In this document: positions 37,801 to 51,600 of the stretch, piece by piece | How positions within the stretch are numbered: position 1 is the first letter of the stretch | Layout of the letters: the number at the start of each line of letters is the position of its first letter | Origin: Pyxicephalus adspersus | Taxonomy: Eukaryota > Chordata > Amphibia > Anura > Pyxicephalidae | DNA length: 64,000 bases | Direction of reading: 5' to 3' | NCBI RefSeq assembly: GCF_032062135.1 | Contig: NC_092862.1 | Span: forward strand, 63,371,163-63,435,162 | Translations under genes and position numbers: made by a program | Notes under the pieces: model-generated | Told to the model about the DNA's origin: nothing | The model's input: only the letters and a program-made list of their open reading frames with translations | Database searches by the model: none

Positions 37801-39629
37801 AGTGCTCTGTTTTCAATGAGACTGTCATCCAGAAATAAAATGGCACTTTTATTTTTTACAAGGATCTTCAGTTGGTGCCATTTTTCATCAAATAATTCCT
37901 GCATAAAAATATTGTTATTACATCATATTTTCTATTTCTGTTGTGTCACCGTTTAATTTCCCAAATAAAATATTTTGTAACATAACAGCGAAACTATAAA
38001 AAGTTATTCTTTTATTAGCACGTTTTGTGTTTGCTACTCTATTATCACTTTTTTTACGTTAGACTGCTCAATGGAACTTTTTCAGAAGGCAAAATTCCTG
38101 TGCCCCTATAGAACAGCCATTGACCAGCTTGTGAACTCTATAATAATCCCTGGGCAGTAACTCTAAACAGCTTCAGCTATTTCGCTCCAGAGTAAGTAGA
38201 CAGCACATCAATCTTAAAATAGCTGTGCCATTTGATTCTTGTCACACAGATGTTTTTTCTTTACTTATTTCTTTAAAAGATCTGTTGACACAAATGTGAT
38301 ACTTGTTCAAGCAAAGTGTTAGCCTTCTCGCATATTGTATCTCTTAGATTAGCCATACATGAATGGGCTTTAATTCAATTGATTATATATATAAAATATC
38401 ACCACCTTTTTGAAAAATGTGATAAACTAAAGCAGATCAGTGTAGCCATCAGCATTTTGGGAGTCCAGAGATTGATTTGACCTTGTATATTTTCCAGTGT
38501 TCATGTGGGTTTTCTATTGCTAAATCAGTTTTCTTTCCCAGTCCTATACCATACTGGTAAATCATTCCCATCACAGCCAGTGATATTTCATGCCTTTATG
38601 ACTATAACAGCCAGAAGTGTTTGACATTAAACAGTATCCTGTAGGGGTGGTGGGTGGAACAGCAGTTCATTTGGGGATCAGGTACCCAACACACTGGGAA
38701 ATATGTTATATGCTGAAAATTATGCTGGCAGATAGCCCTGTAGGAAATATTTGAGATATAGGTGGTGGGATAGGTATGAATAAATAGTTTTCTCATGCAG
38801 TTTTTTTTTTGGTAAATGTTTTGCCAAACTATTTTTGTTAGGTTTGGATAACATATGGAATGGTTAGACACTGTTAATTTGTTGGTGTCCCTGATAGGGA
38901 GGGTCACCCTTTTATTTTTCATTGTCACTACAGTAGAAAGCAAGGTCAGATCAAACATATTAAGTTGTCCTCAATAGGTGCAAGTAAATCCTCCAATCGG
39001 AGATCTGTTCCAGAGACAGCTTTCTGGGATGACAATTGTGTTCACTTTGCAGAGATTTCCCCTCATTTCCTGTTGCTTCCTTAGCAAATAAAGTAAAGAT
39101 AATTCTCCATAGTGGTGTACAGGAAGCAAAAAAATGATTTCAACTCTTTCCCTTTCTGCTTCCTATCAAAATAAATTGGCTGGTCATATAGTTTATTTTT
39201 AAAAAATAAAGGGCCAAGTCTCTTTAAGGCCTCTCAGTAGAACTTGTTGGTAATGGAAATACAGGAGTTAGTTATGTTTTCTAAACTAAAATATGTTTTT
39301 TTGTGAAGGGAATTATATGCAAAGTTTACAATTTTTATAGAACATCAAACCTTTTCTTACCTTTAGCCTTGGATCTTTGAACTTAATCACTTGGGAATTT
39401 GCATTTAATTGTGTGACAGTGAAGATGACAGAGTTGTCAGTGCCATCTAGAGTGACTGCTGCTTGGACCTCTCCAGATTTGGACTGTATTCTCCACAGAT
39501 CAATGATCTCCTGTTTTTCAGGAGACTGTAAACGTATGGTAGCCACAAACACATAGGAGGGAGGCAGACCTTCCGGAAATATTTCTCTGTTGAGTATAAA
39601 ATGTCATGTAGGAATGCATAGTAAGAGAA

Positions 39630-39664
<35 letters not shown>

Positions 39665-42600
39665 TAAACCTTTAATGCATGAATCTTTATCTATCTTAAA
39701 TCTTTAAACCTGTCCCTGCCTACCTTTTGAGGTCACTATTTTTTAATTCAAAGCAAAACTTTAAATTTAATATTACTTTGCAGTACTTATTTTTCACAAC
39801 TTCACTGTCTTTCTGATGGCCAGCTTGTTCAGCACACATTTTCTAATCCCAAAATGTCATGTTTCCATGCCCCCTGTACCTGTACAGTGAAGGAGTATCA
39901 GTACAGTACGAAGGTGAGCTCCCAACTACTCATACTCATACATGCTCATACTCAGCACATGAAAAGATTTGCTCCTTTAGCTGATTTTAATTGCTTATTC
40001 TGCTAGCATTTAAGAATGTGTTACTTTATGTAGATCTGCAATTTTGTATCTTCTATATCTGCTCTGATTTCAGTGAAAATAAAGTGAAAATAAAACGGTG
40101 GCTAACACTTTTCCACAATTAAAACAAAATATCTTTATTTTTTTAAAATACTTTTTAACTACTACTGTAACTACCAGTTGACCAAGTATTGTGAAAAAAA
40201 ACATTTATATGGGAAAATAAATTGTATTTTTAACAATTAAAACATAAAATATCTAAATGTAGTTATATGTGTAGAATTAAGCCATATATTATTTACTAAG
40301 GGCTAGAGTAATGTATATGTTTCATGTGCATGCTATTTGTTTTCATATTTAAAAATTGAAATAAAAATCCTTTGATGTACCAAAGGATTCCTTTTATCAT
40401 TTGGCCTGAGGGATTATTAAAATAGTGACATACACTTAAAAGGGATCATTCTACAATCGATTATAAAGTTATCTAATAGTAATTAGTTACATTCAGCTGG
40501 ATTTGTTCTGTAATGTTGATGACCTAGTGTCAGTCCCTTAGCTGAGGAAGCTACTTTATTAATAATATTATTCATTAGCATGTAAGTAGCAACAACATAT
40601 TACGCTGCGCTTTACAAAGTCTGTAGTCACATAACTAGCTGTCCCTTAAAGAGGCTCAAAATCTAATGCCCCTACCATAGTCATATGTTTAATACAGTGT
40701 AAGGTCAATTTGTTGGGGGAAACCATTTATTCCACCTGCAGGTTTTTGGAAAGAAACCAGAGTACCTGGAGGTAACGCAAGCAAACACAGGGAGAACATG
40801 TAAACTCTATGCAAATAGTGTCCTGGCTGAGATTCAAACCTGGGACCTAATGCTATAAAGGTCAGAGTGCTGACCTCAAAGGCACTGTGCTATTGGAGTT
40901 GAGAAACCTATTTGGATGCGTGGTGAAATGTCTCCAACAATAAAAATGGGTCCAGTAGAATGTGAATAATGATCTAATCCACGATTTAGACAAAAATGAG
41001 AACCTTTTAAATATATCCATAGAAGATAATCAGGGGCAATACAAGTGAAATTATATTTAGCAGAATCTCTACTAAACTGAGATATGATACAATTTCCTCT
41101 GAAGGCAGAACAGTTTAATGAATAAATCCATTAAGCATTTATCACATACCTGGTATTTTCCGTCACATCTACAGAAGGTGTAAGAAGGTAGGCTTTTTCA
41201 GAGACCAAAGACCCTGTTACCATTTGCCCTTTTTTATGAATGTTCATTCCCACAAGCAGCTCAAATCCTTTCTCATCCCGTGATGCCACAGGTATTCGAG
41301 TAGGACACACTGATTCTGAGAGAGAATTTAGATTAAAATTTAAAAATAAATAATAGGGGCTCACTAACCATGACATATTCTGATGCTATTACCAAACAAA
41401 TATGAATTCATTGTGATATTTTTTCACACTTAACATTCTCACATACAGATAGATAAAAAACATAATATAATCTAGTAAGATTCATATCAATCTGTTAAAA
41501 AGCCATTGGCAAGCTTTACAGGAGAATGTTAAATTGTATGTAAAAGTTTTTTTCTTTTCACCTGTATAAAGCAAGAAAAATATACATCCCCCCTCTCCCA
41601 TCAATTTATTTTTATTATCTGCATCTTTCCCTTAACCTGATGACAACTCAAAATGTTGGCTTTCCCCTCACTTCCTGTCCAGGACAAATAAAGACAGTGA
41701 ATTTACCTAGCAGTGACACAATGAAAAACTTAGCAAATGGTCTGACCTGTCCCCCTTTATCCAAAGTTGGTGAAATAGATTTGATTAAACTTTCATTATA
41801 GCAGTGAAATATGTTATTTTCAGCTTTTTGAAAACAATGTTATATTTTTTAAGTCTAAACTCCAGTTTTAGATACATAGTTACATAGGTTGAAAAAAGAC
41901 ACAAGTCCATCAAGTTCAACCACTAGAGAAATAAACATATCCCAGATAAAAAACCCTATGGACATAGTTGGTCCAGAGAAAGGCAAAAAAAACCCTGGTA
42001 CAATTTGCTCCAACGGGGAAAAAAAAATCCTTCCTGATTTCCCGAGGCAATCAGATGTTCCCTTGATCAGTGTTCCCAGTGATCAGAGACTTGAACAGTC
42101 TCTGTTATCTACTATTTTCATCTGATTGTGCATAGTATGTCGTCATTCTGGCTGCCATATCCACCCTGTTTATCCATTTGTGTTTCTTTACAATTTTCAT
42201 CTGATTGTGTTTGGTACGTCTTGCATTTTAGATCCACTTATTACACAAATTTGAATCTCTCCATAGAAATTTCTCTTCACTATCTGCCAACCCCTCCCCT
42301 ACCCAGGTTCAACCGATATCCCAAATTCCCTATTACTCCCATCAGTCCATCTATATTCAGGGCCAAAGGCACTTCTATTTAAATATCGGACAAGCTCAAG
42401 TGGGACCCTGGTCATGTGCCCAAATCCTAAGTGCCAAATTAAAAGTGCAATGGGAATTAGTCTAGGGAATTGAAGTAGGACTGGACACACTGCAACTCCC
42501 ATCTCAAGCTTTTGGACTGATTCATCATTAAGTATCCACCTGGACTCCAACACAACCTCTGCTGCTGCCACTCTGAACTGCTATTTCACTAAGCCATCTT

Positions 42601-45600
42601 TTATTCTATCCCACTGATTTATTCTATCCCACTCCTGGAACTCAACAAGCTGACAAGCCTCACTACAACCTATATTGTAGTGACCTCTATTACCTCCTCC
42701 TTTGGACTCACACAGAACATAAACAGCCTCACTCATATTGCCGGACACACTTTAGACACTCAGTTCAACCACCATATTTCTTTGCCTCTGGATAAAGTTG
42801 CTCCTGCCACCTTCCGCTACCCGGCGCAACTGAACTCACTATCACCCAGCAAAATGTTTTCTCCGCCGTCCTTTCCTTTTAAGCTTCCAACCCTCGCAAC
42901 CTCTTCTCAACAATTGACTCCCTCCTAAACCCAACACCTGCTCCCCGCACTACTTAAGAGATAAAATTGACAAAAGCAGACATGATGTCTCTGCTCACCA
43001 GGCCACTCCAACCATATCCACCCCTTCCACCTGTAAATCCTCACTGAACTCCCTCAGCTCTGTTAGTCTGTATGAAGTCACCTCTCTTTCATCATTTCCA
43101 TCTACTACCTGTCTGCTTGACCTAATTCCCTCTGATCTACTCCGTGCCTATTCCACCACCCTGGCCCCCACCCTAACCGAACTGTTCAGCCTGTCCCTTT
43201 CTACTGGTATCTACCCCTCCACTTTCAAACATGCCATTATCCTGCTATCCTGGGAAACCTTCACTTGGCCCCTCCCTACCTTCTAGATACCATTCTATCT
43301 CCCTTCTCCCATATGTTTCCAAACTTCTTGAGCGCCTTGTCTACAAAAGACTCACCAATTACCTGAGCCCAAACTCTCTTCTTGACCCACTTTAGTCTGG
43401 CTTTCAAACTGCCTTACTACCCTAAAGTCCCTACTAATGTGGCCAATGACCTCAGAGCTAAGTCACAAGGCAACTTTTCCCTGCTCCTTCTCCTTGATTT
43501 TTCCTCTGCTTTTGACACTGTTGATCATCCTCTTCTAATCCAAATCATGCACTCCATTGGTATCAGTGACACCACGCTCTCTTGGTTTGCTTCCTACCAG
43601 TCTGACTATTCCTTTCAAGTTTCTTTCACTGGTAACTCCTCCTCACCCACTCTCCTCCCTGTTGGTGTTCCCCAGGGGTCAGTCCCTGGACCGGTTCTCT
43701 TTTCTCTGTACACGTCCTCTCTCGGTAGTCTCAGGTCCTCCTTTGGTGTACAGTATCTGTATGCTGATGACACTCAAATCTATCTGTCCACCCCTGACCT
43801 GTCTCCCTCAGTCCTAGATAAGGTTTTGTGCTGCCTGTCGGTCATCTCGTCATGGATGGCTGACAGATTTCTGAAACTCAACCTGGATAAAACCGAACTC
43901 ATCTCTCCACCCCCCCTCCTCAAATTCCAAATCCCCCGATGACATATTTCTAACAGGTAACAACACTGTCATTCATCCCTCCCTTCAGGCACGTTGTCTT
44001 GGCATCACCTTCGATTCTGCCCTCTAATTTACCCCCCAAATTCAGAACATTTTCAGGTCCTGTCACTTTCATCTGCGCAACATTCTGACTACTGTAACAT
44101 CCTTCTCTCTGGTATTTCACTAACCTGACTCTCTCCTCTACAATTTATTATGAACCGTACAGCCAGACTCATTAATCCTCCCCACCATAACTTCTGCTGC
44201 CACACTTTGTAGTTCTCTAAGATTTCACCTTAGAATCCTGTGTTTTGCCTTCAAATCTCACCACAGTTCTTGTTCCACCTACTTTTCTGACCTTGTAAAA
44301 AAAATACCCCCCTAGCCGCTCTCCAATAAGCTACTAATGACTTCTCACTCATTATCTCATCACACACACAGCTCCAAGACTTCCCTAGAGCTGCCCCGAC
44401 TCTCTGGAATGGTCTTCTTCATCCTATTCGTCTTGCTCCTACTTTCTGCTCATTTAAAAGAGCACTCAAAACCCATTTTCTCAGACCTGCCTACCCGTCT
44501 TCTTCTGTCTCCTAAACCCCTCACTACTTTTCACCACTACATATCTCCCCTCCTAATGTGTGTTAATTCCCCCACCTACTAGATTGTAAGCTCTTCGGGG
44601 CAGGGTCCTCTCCTCCTGTGTCACTGTCTGTATCTGTCTGTCATTTGCAACCCCTAGTTTATGTACAGCACTGCGTAATATGTTGGCGCTTTATAAATCC
44701 TATTTAATAATAACAATAATTTTTAATTTAAAGCTTTAATGCCCCGGTATAATTTGCTTCTAAAAAAGCACCCAGCTACTTTATTTAGTCTTCAGCACTA
44801 TGGGGTTTGATATCTAGCAGTAAATCTAGCATTAATTAAACTTTCACTGGTGGAGAATCTACCAGATTTATTTGTTTTCAATAGCAATGATTCATTCTCC
44901 CTCTGGTGAATGTCAGATTCAGCTTTATAAATAGACCCTATGAGAAGCCACCCCTATGAGAAACCCCTATGATCCCACAATTTGCTAGTCTTGCTTTGTA
45001 CTATCACTTTTTAAGTTTCTCCAAATTCATTATACTAAACTTTGGATTTCTAAATATGTAAATCTTAATGATATTCAACCTCTTTTATCCTGTTACCAGA
45101 ATGAACCATCAAGGTAGCTCAGCCAATACATATAGGTAATGTAATGATCAACGCACAGCATATTTTGGACATAATGTTTACTTTAGATTTTAACAGACAC
45201 CATCAAAGCTGCTCTGTGTAGTCTGCAAGTAACGGATCCATAACAACAAAAAAACTGAAATCCAAAAACAACTGAAAGCCAAACTACCATAATTTTCTTG
45301 GCATCAATACATATTTATTGCATAAAAATGAAAATAAGTAGAGCTTCCTAAATCCTAAATATTATTTTCTAATAACTTTTTATCTATTAATAATTCATTC
45401 ACATCTTACTTTTTATTTTAATAAAACACACAATCTAGTTTACCATCATGGCACTGAAAAAACCACTTTCAAAGAGTTGATGTAACAATAATATTTCTCA
45501 GCCAATCACAGAGCACTAGAGATGAATGGGCACAAGTCTCCCCATTCATGTCACTAGTGCTGAACGGCTGAGAAACCTAAAACCTCAGCCAATCACAGAG

Positions 45601-48600
45601 CACTAGAGGTGAATGGAGAGGCTTGTCCTCATTTAACCCCTAGTGCCCTGCGATCCCTCACTGTCAAGATGAGTCCCAGGGCTGTGCTCATGTCATGATT
45701 TTAGCCATGGAAATCATCCTGTCATTTCGATAACCTGTAAAAAAAAAAATAGTTTAGTTACACAAACACGCACACTTTTAATAAAATACTTTAACATTAA
45801 AACCTTGTCCTATTTTTTACACATATTTTAACACTTTCAGGGAATGAGTAAGGGGTTTTATGTACCCCTGTACGCATTCCCCAGGGTGGGGTGGTGGAGA
45901 TCTGGGAGTCTCCTTAAAGAAGGGGGCATTTTTAAAAGCCCCCATTGTTTTCAATAAAAGCTATCATAAAAAGCTTAAAAATGCTTGTAAAAGCCTCAAT
46001 TGAGTTCAATGGGAGCGTTTTCAAGCATTTTTTTGCGTTTTCCTGAATTTATCCTGCAGTTTAATTTTTATAATAATATGATAAAGCTCATAAACGTGGC
46101 TGAAGGAAACATCCTGGTGTAGATTAGCCCAATGGAATGCATGGGGACTTCAAACATGGGCTTTAAAAGCCTCAGGTTAAACGCTGGGGAAACAGTCCGT
46201 GTAGACCAAGCCTTAGGCTGCATATACAGTAATGTAAATGCATACTTTTTTTGTGTGCTGCACAAAAGTTAGTACACCCTGGGCTGTAAAGCACTAGGAG
46301 AGTCAGACTGCTGCATATAAAAACCAGCTTGGTGCTCTGATCCCTGATTCCCCTCTACCATTTTGGCAAAACACTACTTGGATATTATCTGATTCAGTGG
46401 GAAGCATGTCTGATATGTTTTTATGGAATATCTAAATATATGTGCAGCACTTTTTTTTTTCTAACTACCAGAGGTAGGTATACATTGTCATCTACTTTTC
46501 TAATAATAAATTCTTGTTTGGATAATTATTAGTATGACTTCTTATCATTTTTAGTACATCATATTTTTTCAAAATGTTTAATTTTCAGAGTAATTTCAGG
46601 CGATTTCAGACCCGTGGTTGACTGCATCGTTCTGCTTCAGGTTCAACAATGGTTCCAACTGCTTACTATTACATGAATGGAAGCAGTTGAGAACCATTTT
46701 CTTCCATACAAGTTGCTGCACAGTTGCTTTTCTTTCTCTGGAGGAAAAACAGCATCGTAGCTGCAACCGCAGTCACGCGCAAATGAATTGCCTATCTAAC
46801 GTTATTGCTTTTACCACAGAGCAGAAAACAGATTAGAATATGGCTAGATTACAAAACATCAACCAGAATTGTTCTTTTTTTGCTAGACAAGCCTGTGTAC
46901 ACATATCTGGCCCCACTGTCCCTCCGCTACCTTCTTCTGACTTCTTACCCCTCCTCTTCAATGTTTACTATAACAGAGCTTTAACATTTTTTTTTACTCA
47001 CATACACCAGATAATCTGACCTCATAATTAGGGAATTTTTTTAGACAGTATATAAGGCAGATTATTTATTTAGTTTCCTATGTAAATTTTCATATTTTTA
47101 AACCTTTTTATTATTTTTATAGCACCTTCGACTTTATGGGGGGGTCTGGATTATGTTAGTATAGACCAGTTCCAGGCTCCCCATGTATTTGTGTAGCAGC
47201 GGATCACTCCTAAAGCCCTGTACAGACGTTAGATAGAAATCAGATTAATGCTGCAACAATCTTTCATGATCGTTTTCAGTGACAGATGAACAAACAAATG
47301 CTGTACACGGAAAGCCATTCTGTGTAATGTAGGATGAGGGGCGGGCATGCAGCAGCCTGCTTTGCTTTTTTTCCATAGAAAACAAAATGGTCATTCCTGA
47401 TCAGTCATTCATCATTCTGCAGTTGATGAACAGTGTCAGGGGACCGCTGTACACAGGCCACCCCAAACAACAATCATCTGTCATGTGTACAAAGCTCAAT
47501 AGTGATCCATTGTTGCTGGGAGGGAGAGGCCTGTCCCAGCCTTCATAATAAAAGGAAGATATACACATCAGTTGTGAGGTCACATCCTTTCAAACAAAAA
47601 TATAATACAGAATTATACAATGCACAATAGACTTCACCTATGACCTGCTTGCTGTTTGGAGTATCTTGTTTGCTGCCTTTTGATGACATTGCCCCGAACC
47701 TGTGATGGACCTGCCTGTTATTACTCTACTGCAGGGGTCGGCAAAGTTTTATGGCCACTAGGCCATTTATGGGGTGGGCGGGAGCACACTAGATCGGACC
47801 TGCCCAAATGGCTCCACCCACCAGCAGGGAACGCCCCCTGAAGTGACATCCCTCTCCTCTGTATGCATTGCGTTAGGCCGGAACTAACTACCGGCTAAGC
47901 CATATCTGGCCTAAAGGCCGGAGTTTGCCGACCCCTGCTCTACTGCATCTATCTGCCTATTGCTGATTCTGGCATGTCTATTGTTAATGCCCTCTTTTGA
48001 TTTTCCTGCACCCTGCTGCCTGTCATTTGCTAACAATTTTTTCCCCATTATCCGGTGTATACAACCAACCTGAAAGATTTTAGGTAGGTAAGGATCACAG
48101 CCACTGCCAGCTTAGATTTTGCTCTCATTGTACCATTGAGTAAATTTCTATTTACTTTTATCCAAGAGATGCAACAGGAAGTTAGAGATATTCTCCCAAA
48201 GTCATGGGAATTTCCCCTTTAGACCCTATTGGAAGTTTGCCCTAGGACAGGGGTCAGCAACCTTTTGAGTCGAAAGAGCCAAAAATTACAATTTACAAAA
48301 TTTCAAAGTTTTTAAAGAGCCGCAAAATTTTTTCTTGCCAACAATAAATAGTACTCGCATAAATAAAGTTTTTTGATAAACAAAACTAATCTATTTATTC
48401 ATAAGAAAAAATATCTATTTATTCATATATAAGTAGTGTTTTTCACAACAAATTAGATAATATATATATGGCATTATTAAATAATTACCTATTATTTAAG
48501 TAAAAAATTAAAACAAGTAAACATTTACTTACAACACTAACTTGTACTTCAATAACAAACAATTGACATCCCTTGAAAATATCCCACTGTGAAATGTAAA

Positions 48601-51600
48601 GATTTGCATCAGCGGGTAGATTGACTACAGTTAAGCTACGTACACACTTCCAATTATTATCGTTGTTAAACGAACGACGAACGATCCTGCACGATATCTG
48701 CGAACGATCGTATAGCACCGATCCTGCACATACAGATAACGACACGATCGTTCGTAGATATTGTACACACAATAGATACGATCGTTTGAGCGATACAGGG
48801 AGTGACGTGCACGATAGGAAGTGAACGAACGTTCGTTCGTCACGCATGCTCAGACCGTGGACGATCAACGAACGATCGTACACACGAACGATGGTCAACG
48901 ATCGTCGTCCAATCCGATCCGCCGGTCCGGTCGTTCGTTTCCAACGACTTTCCTCGTTCGTCGGCGTCGTTGGTTACTTTTTTACGAACGATTTTTGCCC
49001 AATCGATCGTTCGTCGTTCATTTTGAACGATAAAAATTGGAAGTGTGTATGCAGCTTTAGGCTGTGTACACACGTTAGATTTTTGTTGTTGGAAATGATC
49101 TTTCATGATTGTTTCCAACAATAAAAGACCAAACAATGAATGAACGAGTTTGGTTCTGAGGAGAGGGGGGGGGGGGGGGGAGAAAGAGTGAATGGCACCC
49201 CATCTGGCTCTCTCCCATTCACTTCCATTGCGGTTGTTTGTCTTCTGTTCTTTGTGAATCCACCAGGACGGATCCATGAATGATGATAGACGGCCTGTTT
49301 GTGTACATCAGATTCTTATACATCAGAATCCTCTGACGTGTGTACGTAGCCATAGTTTGGAATAAGGATAAAAGGTTCAACATTGCTGCTTCCAGAATTC
49401 ATAAAGTTTGTGAACTTTTGTCCAAAAATTGTGTGGGTTTCTACCATATATGATGATCAACATTTAGTTCTAACGTTAGCCTATCCCTTTAAAAGAAGTA
49501 TTTTTAATTATGGACTTAGACCTAACATATAATTGGAAATCTAGCCAACACTGGGTTTCCAATTCTAATTTTCCTTGTGACTAAACTTATAAAAGTACAC
49601 TTGTTTTAGTGTCTGACATAAGTTGTCACCTGCTTATTTTCATTGGTGGGGCTGTTGTTTACGTTACATTGCAATTTCACAGTTATTTTACTGTACAGAT
49701 TTGGAAGTCAAATTTTGGCCATGTGCCTCAGCTAAGAGTTGTGAATGTTAAACAAACACTCTCCAAACTTCAACATAGCCATTCATAATTTTGATAGGGG
49801 TGCTGCATTAGCTCAGCTGCTCACTGTAAAGCAGAGCCAAACAAGCTAGGTGTTCCTGTTACATGGTGATTACGTAGTTGAAAGCTTCATTATATTAACA
49901 TATTAAGGTCAGAGAAAGCCAGTAAAGTACAGTGACCAATTTTGCTTTCCATATATCCATTTTGAGGTTGTGAAGATTTTTATTTTACAAGTGTTACAAA
50001 AATCTTAAATACTTTATAGGTGAGCCATCCTATGTACTAAAAGATATTACACATCCAGACTAAGTGCTAAACTGTATAGCAGGAAAATGAATATTTGGGC
50101 CATATTATTGCAGATTTATTTTTTAGCTGATAATTACAATGTTGACCATACTTTGTTATAAAATGTGTTCTGCTTACCCAATTAGTCAGAGGATATCAGT
50201 ACTGGGAGCTGCTTTATTATCTAATGAGAAATAATTAGTCTGCTTAGTACAGCAACACCAGATTCTAAAACTGACTACACATGTTACATTCTGATTGTAC
50301 ATTGACCATCCAGTCCAACTGATTGAATAGTTTAGTTCACATACTCTATAGTTTTGGTAGTTTTAAAGTTCATTGTACAGACATTGTGCTTTTAGATTGT
50401 TGATACTGATATTTTTGATGAGTTTAAGAGACTACGATAGTTGAGATCACATTCTAATCCAGTTAATAATAATTTCTGCTCTATCCTTGTTGTTTTCTCG
50501 GTTTAAAATTGACACATGCCGAGTCTGCTTGTAACAGGACTTGTAACAGGGCATTTCTCTTTAGTTTAAGTCTTCCTTTAACAGGTTGGTTGCCCTTTAG
50601 CAGCAGCATGTGAGGTCAGGTTGGAGTGCCAAGAAATGATGTAAGAGGGCTGGAAGGAGTCTATCTTGGGAATGTCAGGGGACAGAAGAAGTAGTTTAGG
50701 TACGGTCCCTTCAAACTCGTAAAAATGTAAATGCCTTACAGACTAAGATCCATCTAGGGGAGTGCAGCCTTTATTCTATGCTCCCTCTAAAACAGAGGTC
50801 CCCAACCCCCGGCACGACTAGTAGGCAGTGGTCGTCTGACAGGTGGGCCACAGCTCAGAGAAGGACCCCGCTTTGGGGGTGCACCTGCCAGAGCCGGGGC
50901 TCGTGTCTCCCGGGGACATCGCAGGCTCAGGAAGGTGGGCGGATTGTTTATCTGAACACAAACGGCCCACCCTCCCAATGCCTGGCATCATGACATCACT
51001 CTGGGAGGAAGTTTTAGGCAACACATGGCTCCTTGCACATGCGCGGTCAGGAGTTTGTGCATTTAGTGATCTGCGACCTGCAAAAGATTAGGGACTACTG
51101 CTCTAGACGATAAAAATATTCATTTTAAAGAAAGTGATTAATACCTTGTAAAATGATACTTCTTTATAGGCCTTCAAGGGAGCACCACATACAATGTTTT
51201 TTACGTTCGTTATTGGAACTGATGTTTGAAAGCAAGGGTATCAAGATCAGAAAAGACTGAAGTTTTCCAGTTAATAATGCTTTCAGAAACCTTTACTTGC
51301 TCCTAGCAAGCCTTGAATATCTGTTCTACAAACAGGGCATTAGGAAAATTCTGTGGACATCCTAGATGGAAGTAACTTGCTGAAGGCTGTTAGAGATACG
51401 ATTACCATGTGCAAGGGAGCCTGTGGAGCTGGACTATTTGGGATTTTAGGGGTGAATAAATCCTTTGATGACACCCCTGTGACTACTAGAATACTCTTAG
51501 TAAAGTAAGGCCTGGTGACCCATGTGGGGCTTGCATGGCTTTACAAAGCTCATGCTTTGTGGGCTGTGGGCCATTTATGTCCATTTATGTCCTGAAGAGA

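Noticed and set aside
38602..38958. 118-codon minus-strand frame in COL21A1 intron 5
   Set aside because: No domain, no splice sites in register, AT-rich intronic composition; the flanking collagen exons join in frame without it.
40830..40897. Possible tRNA gene on the minus strand
   Set aside because: A- and B-box-like words are present but no cloverleaf is credible, and the sequence continues as a SINE with an L2-like tail.
48485..49277. Several overlapping open frames of 70-145 codons on both strands
   Set aside because: Products of the palindromic CGAACGA/CGATCGTT sequence of two MITEs.
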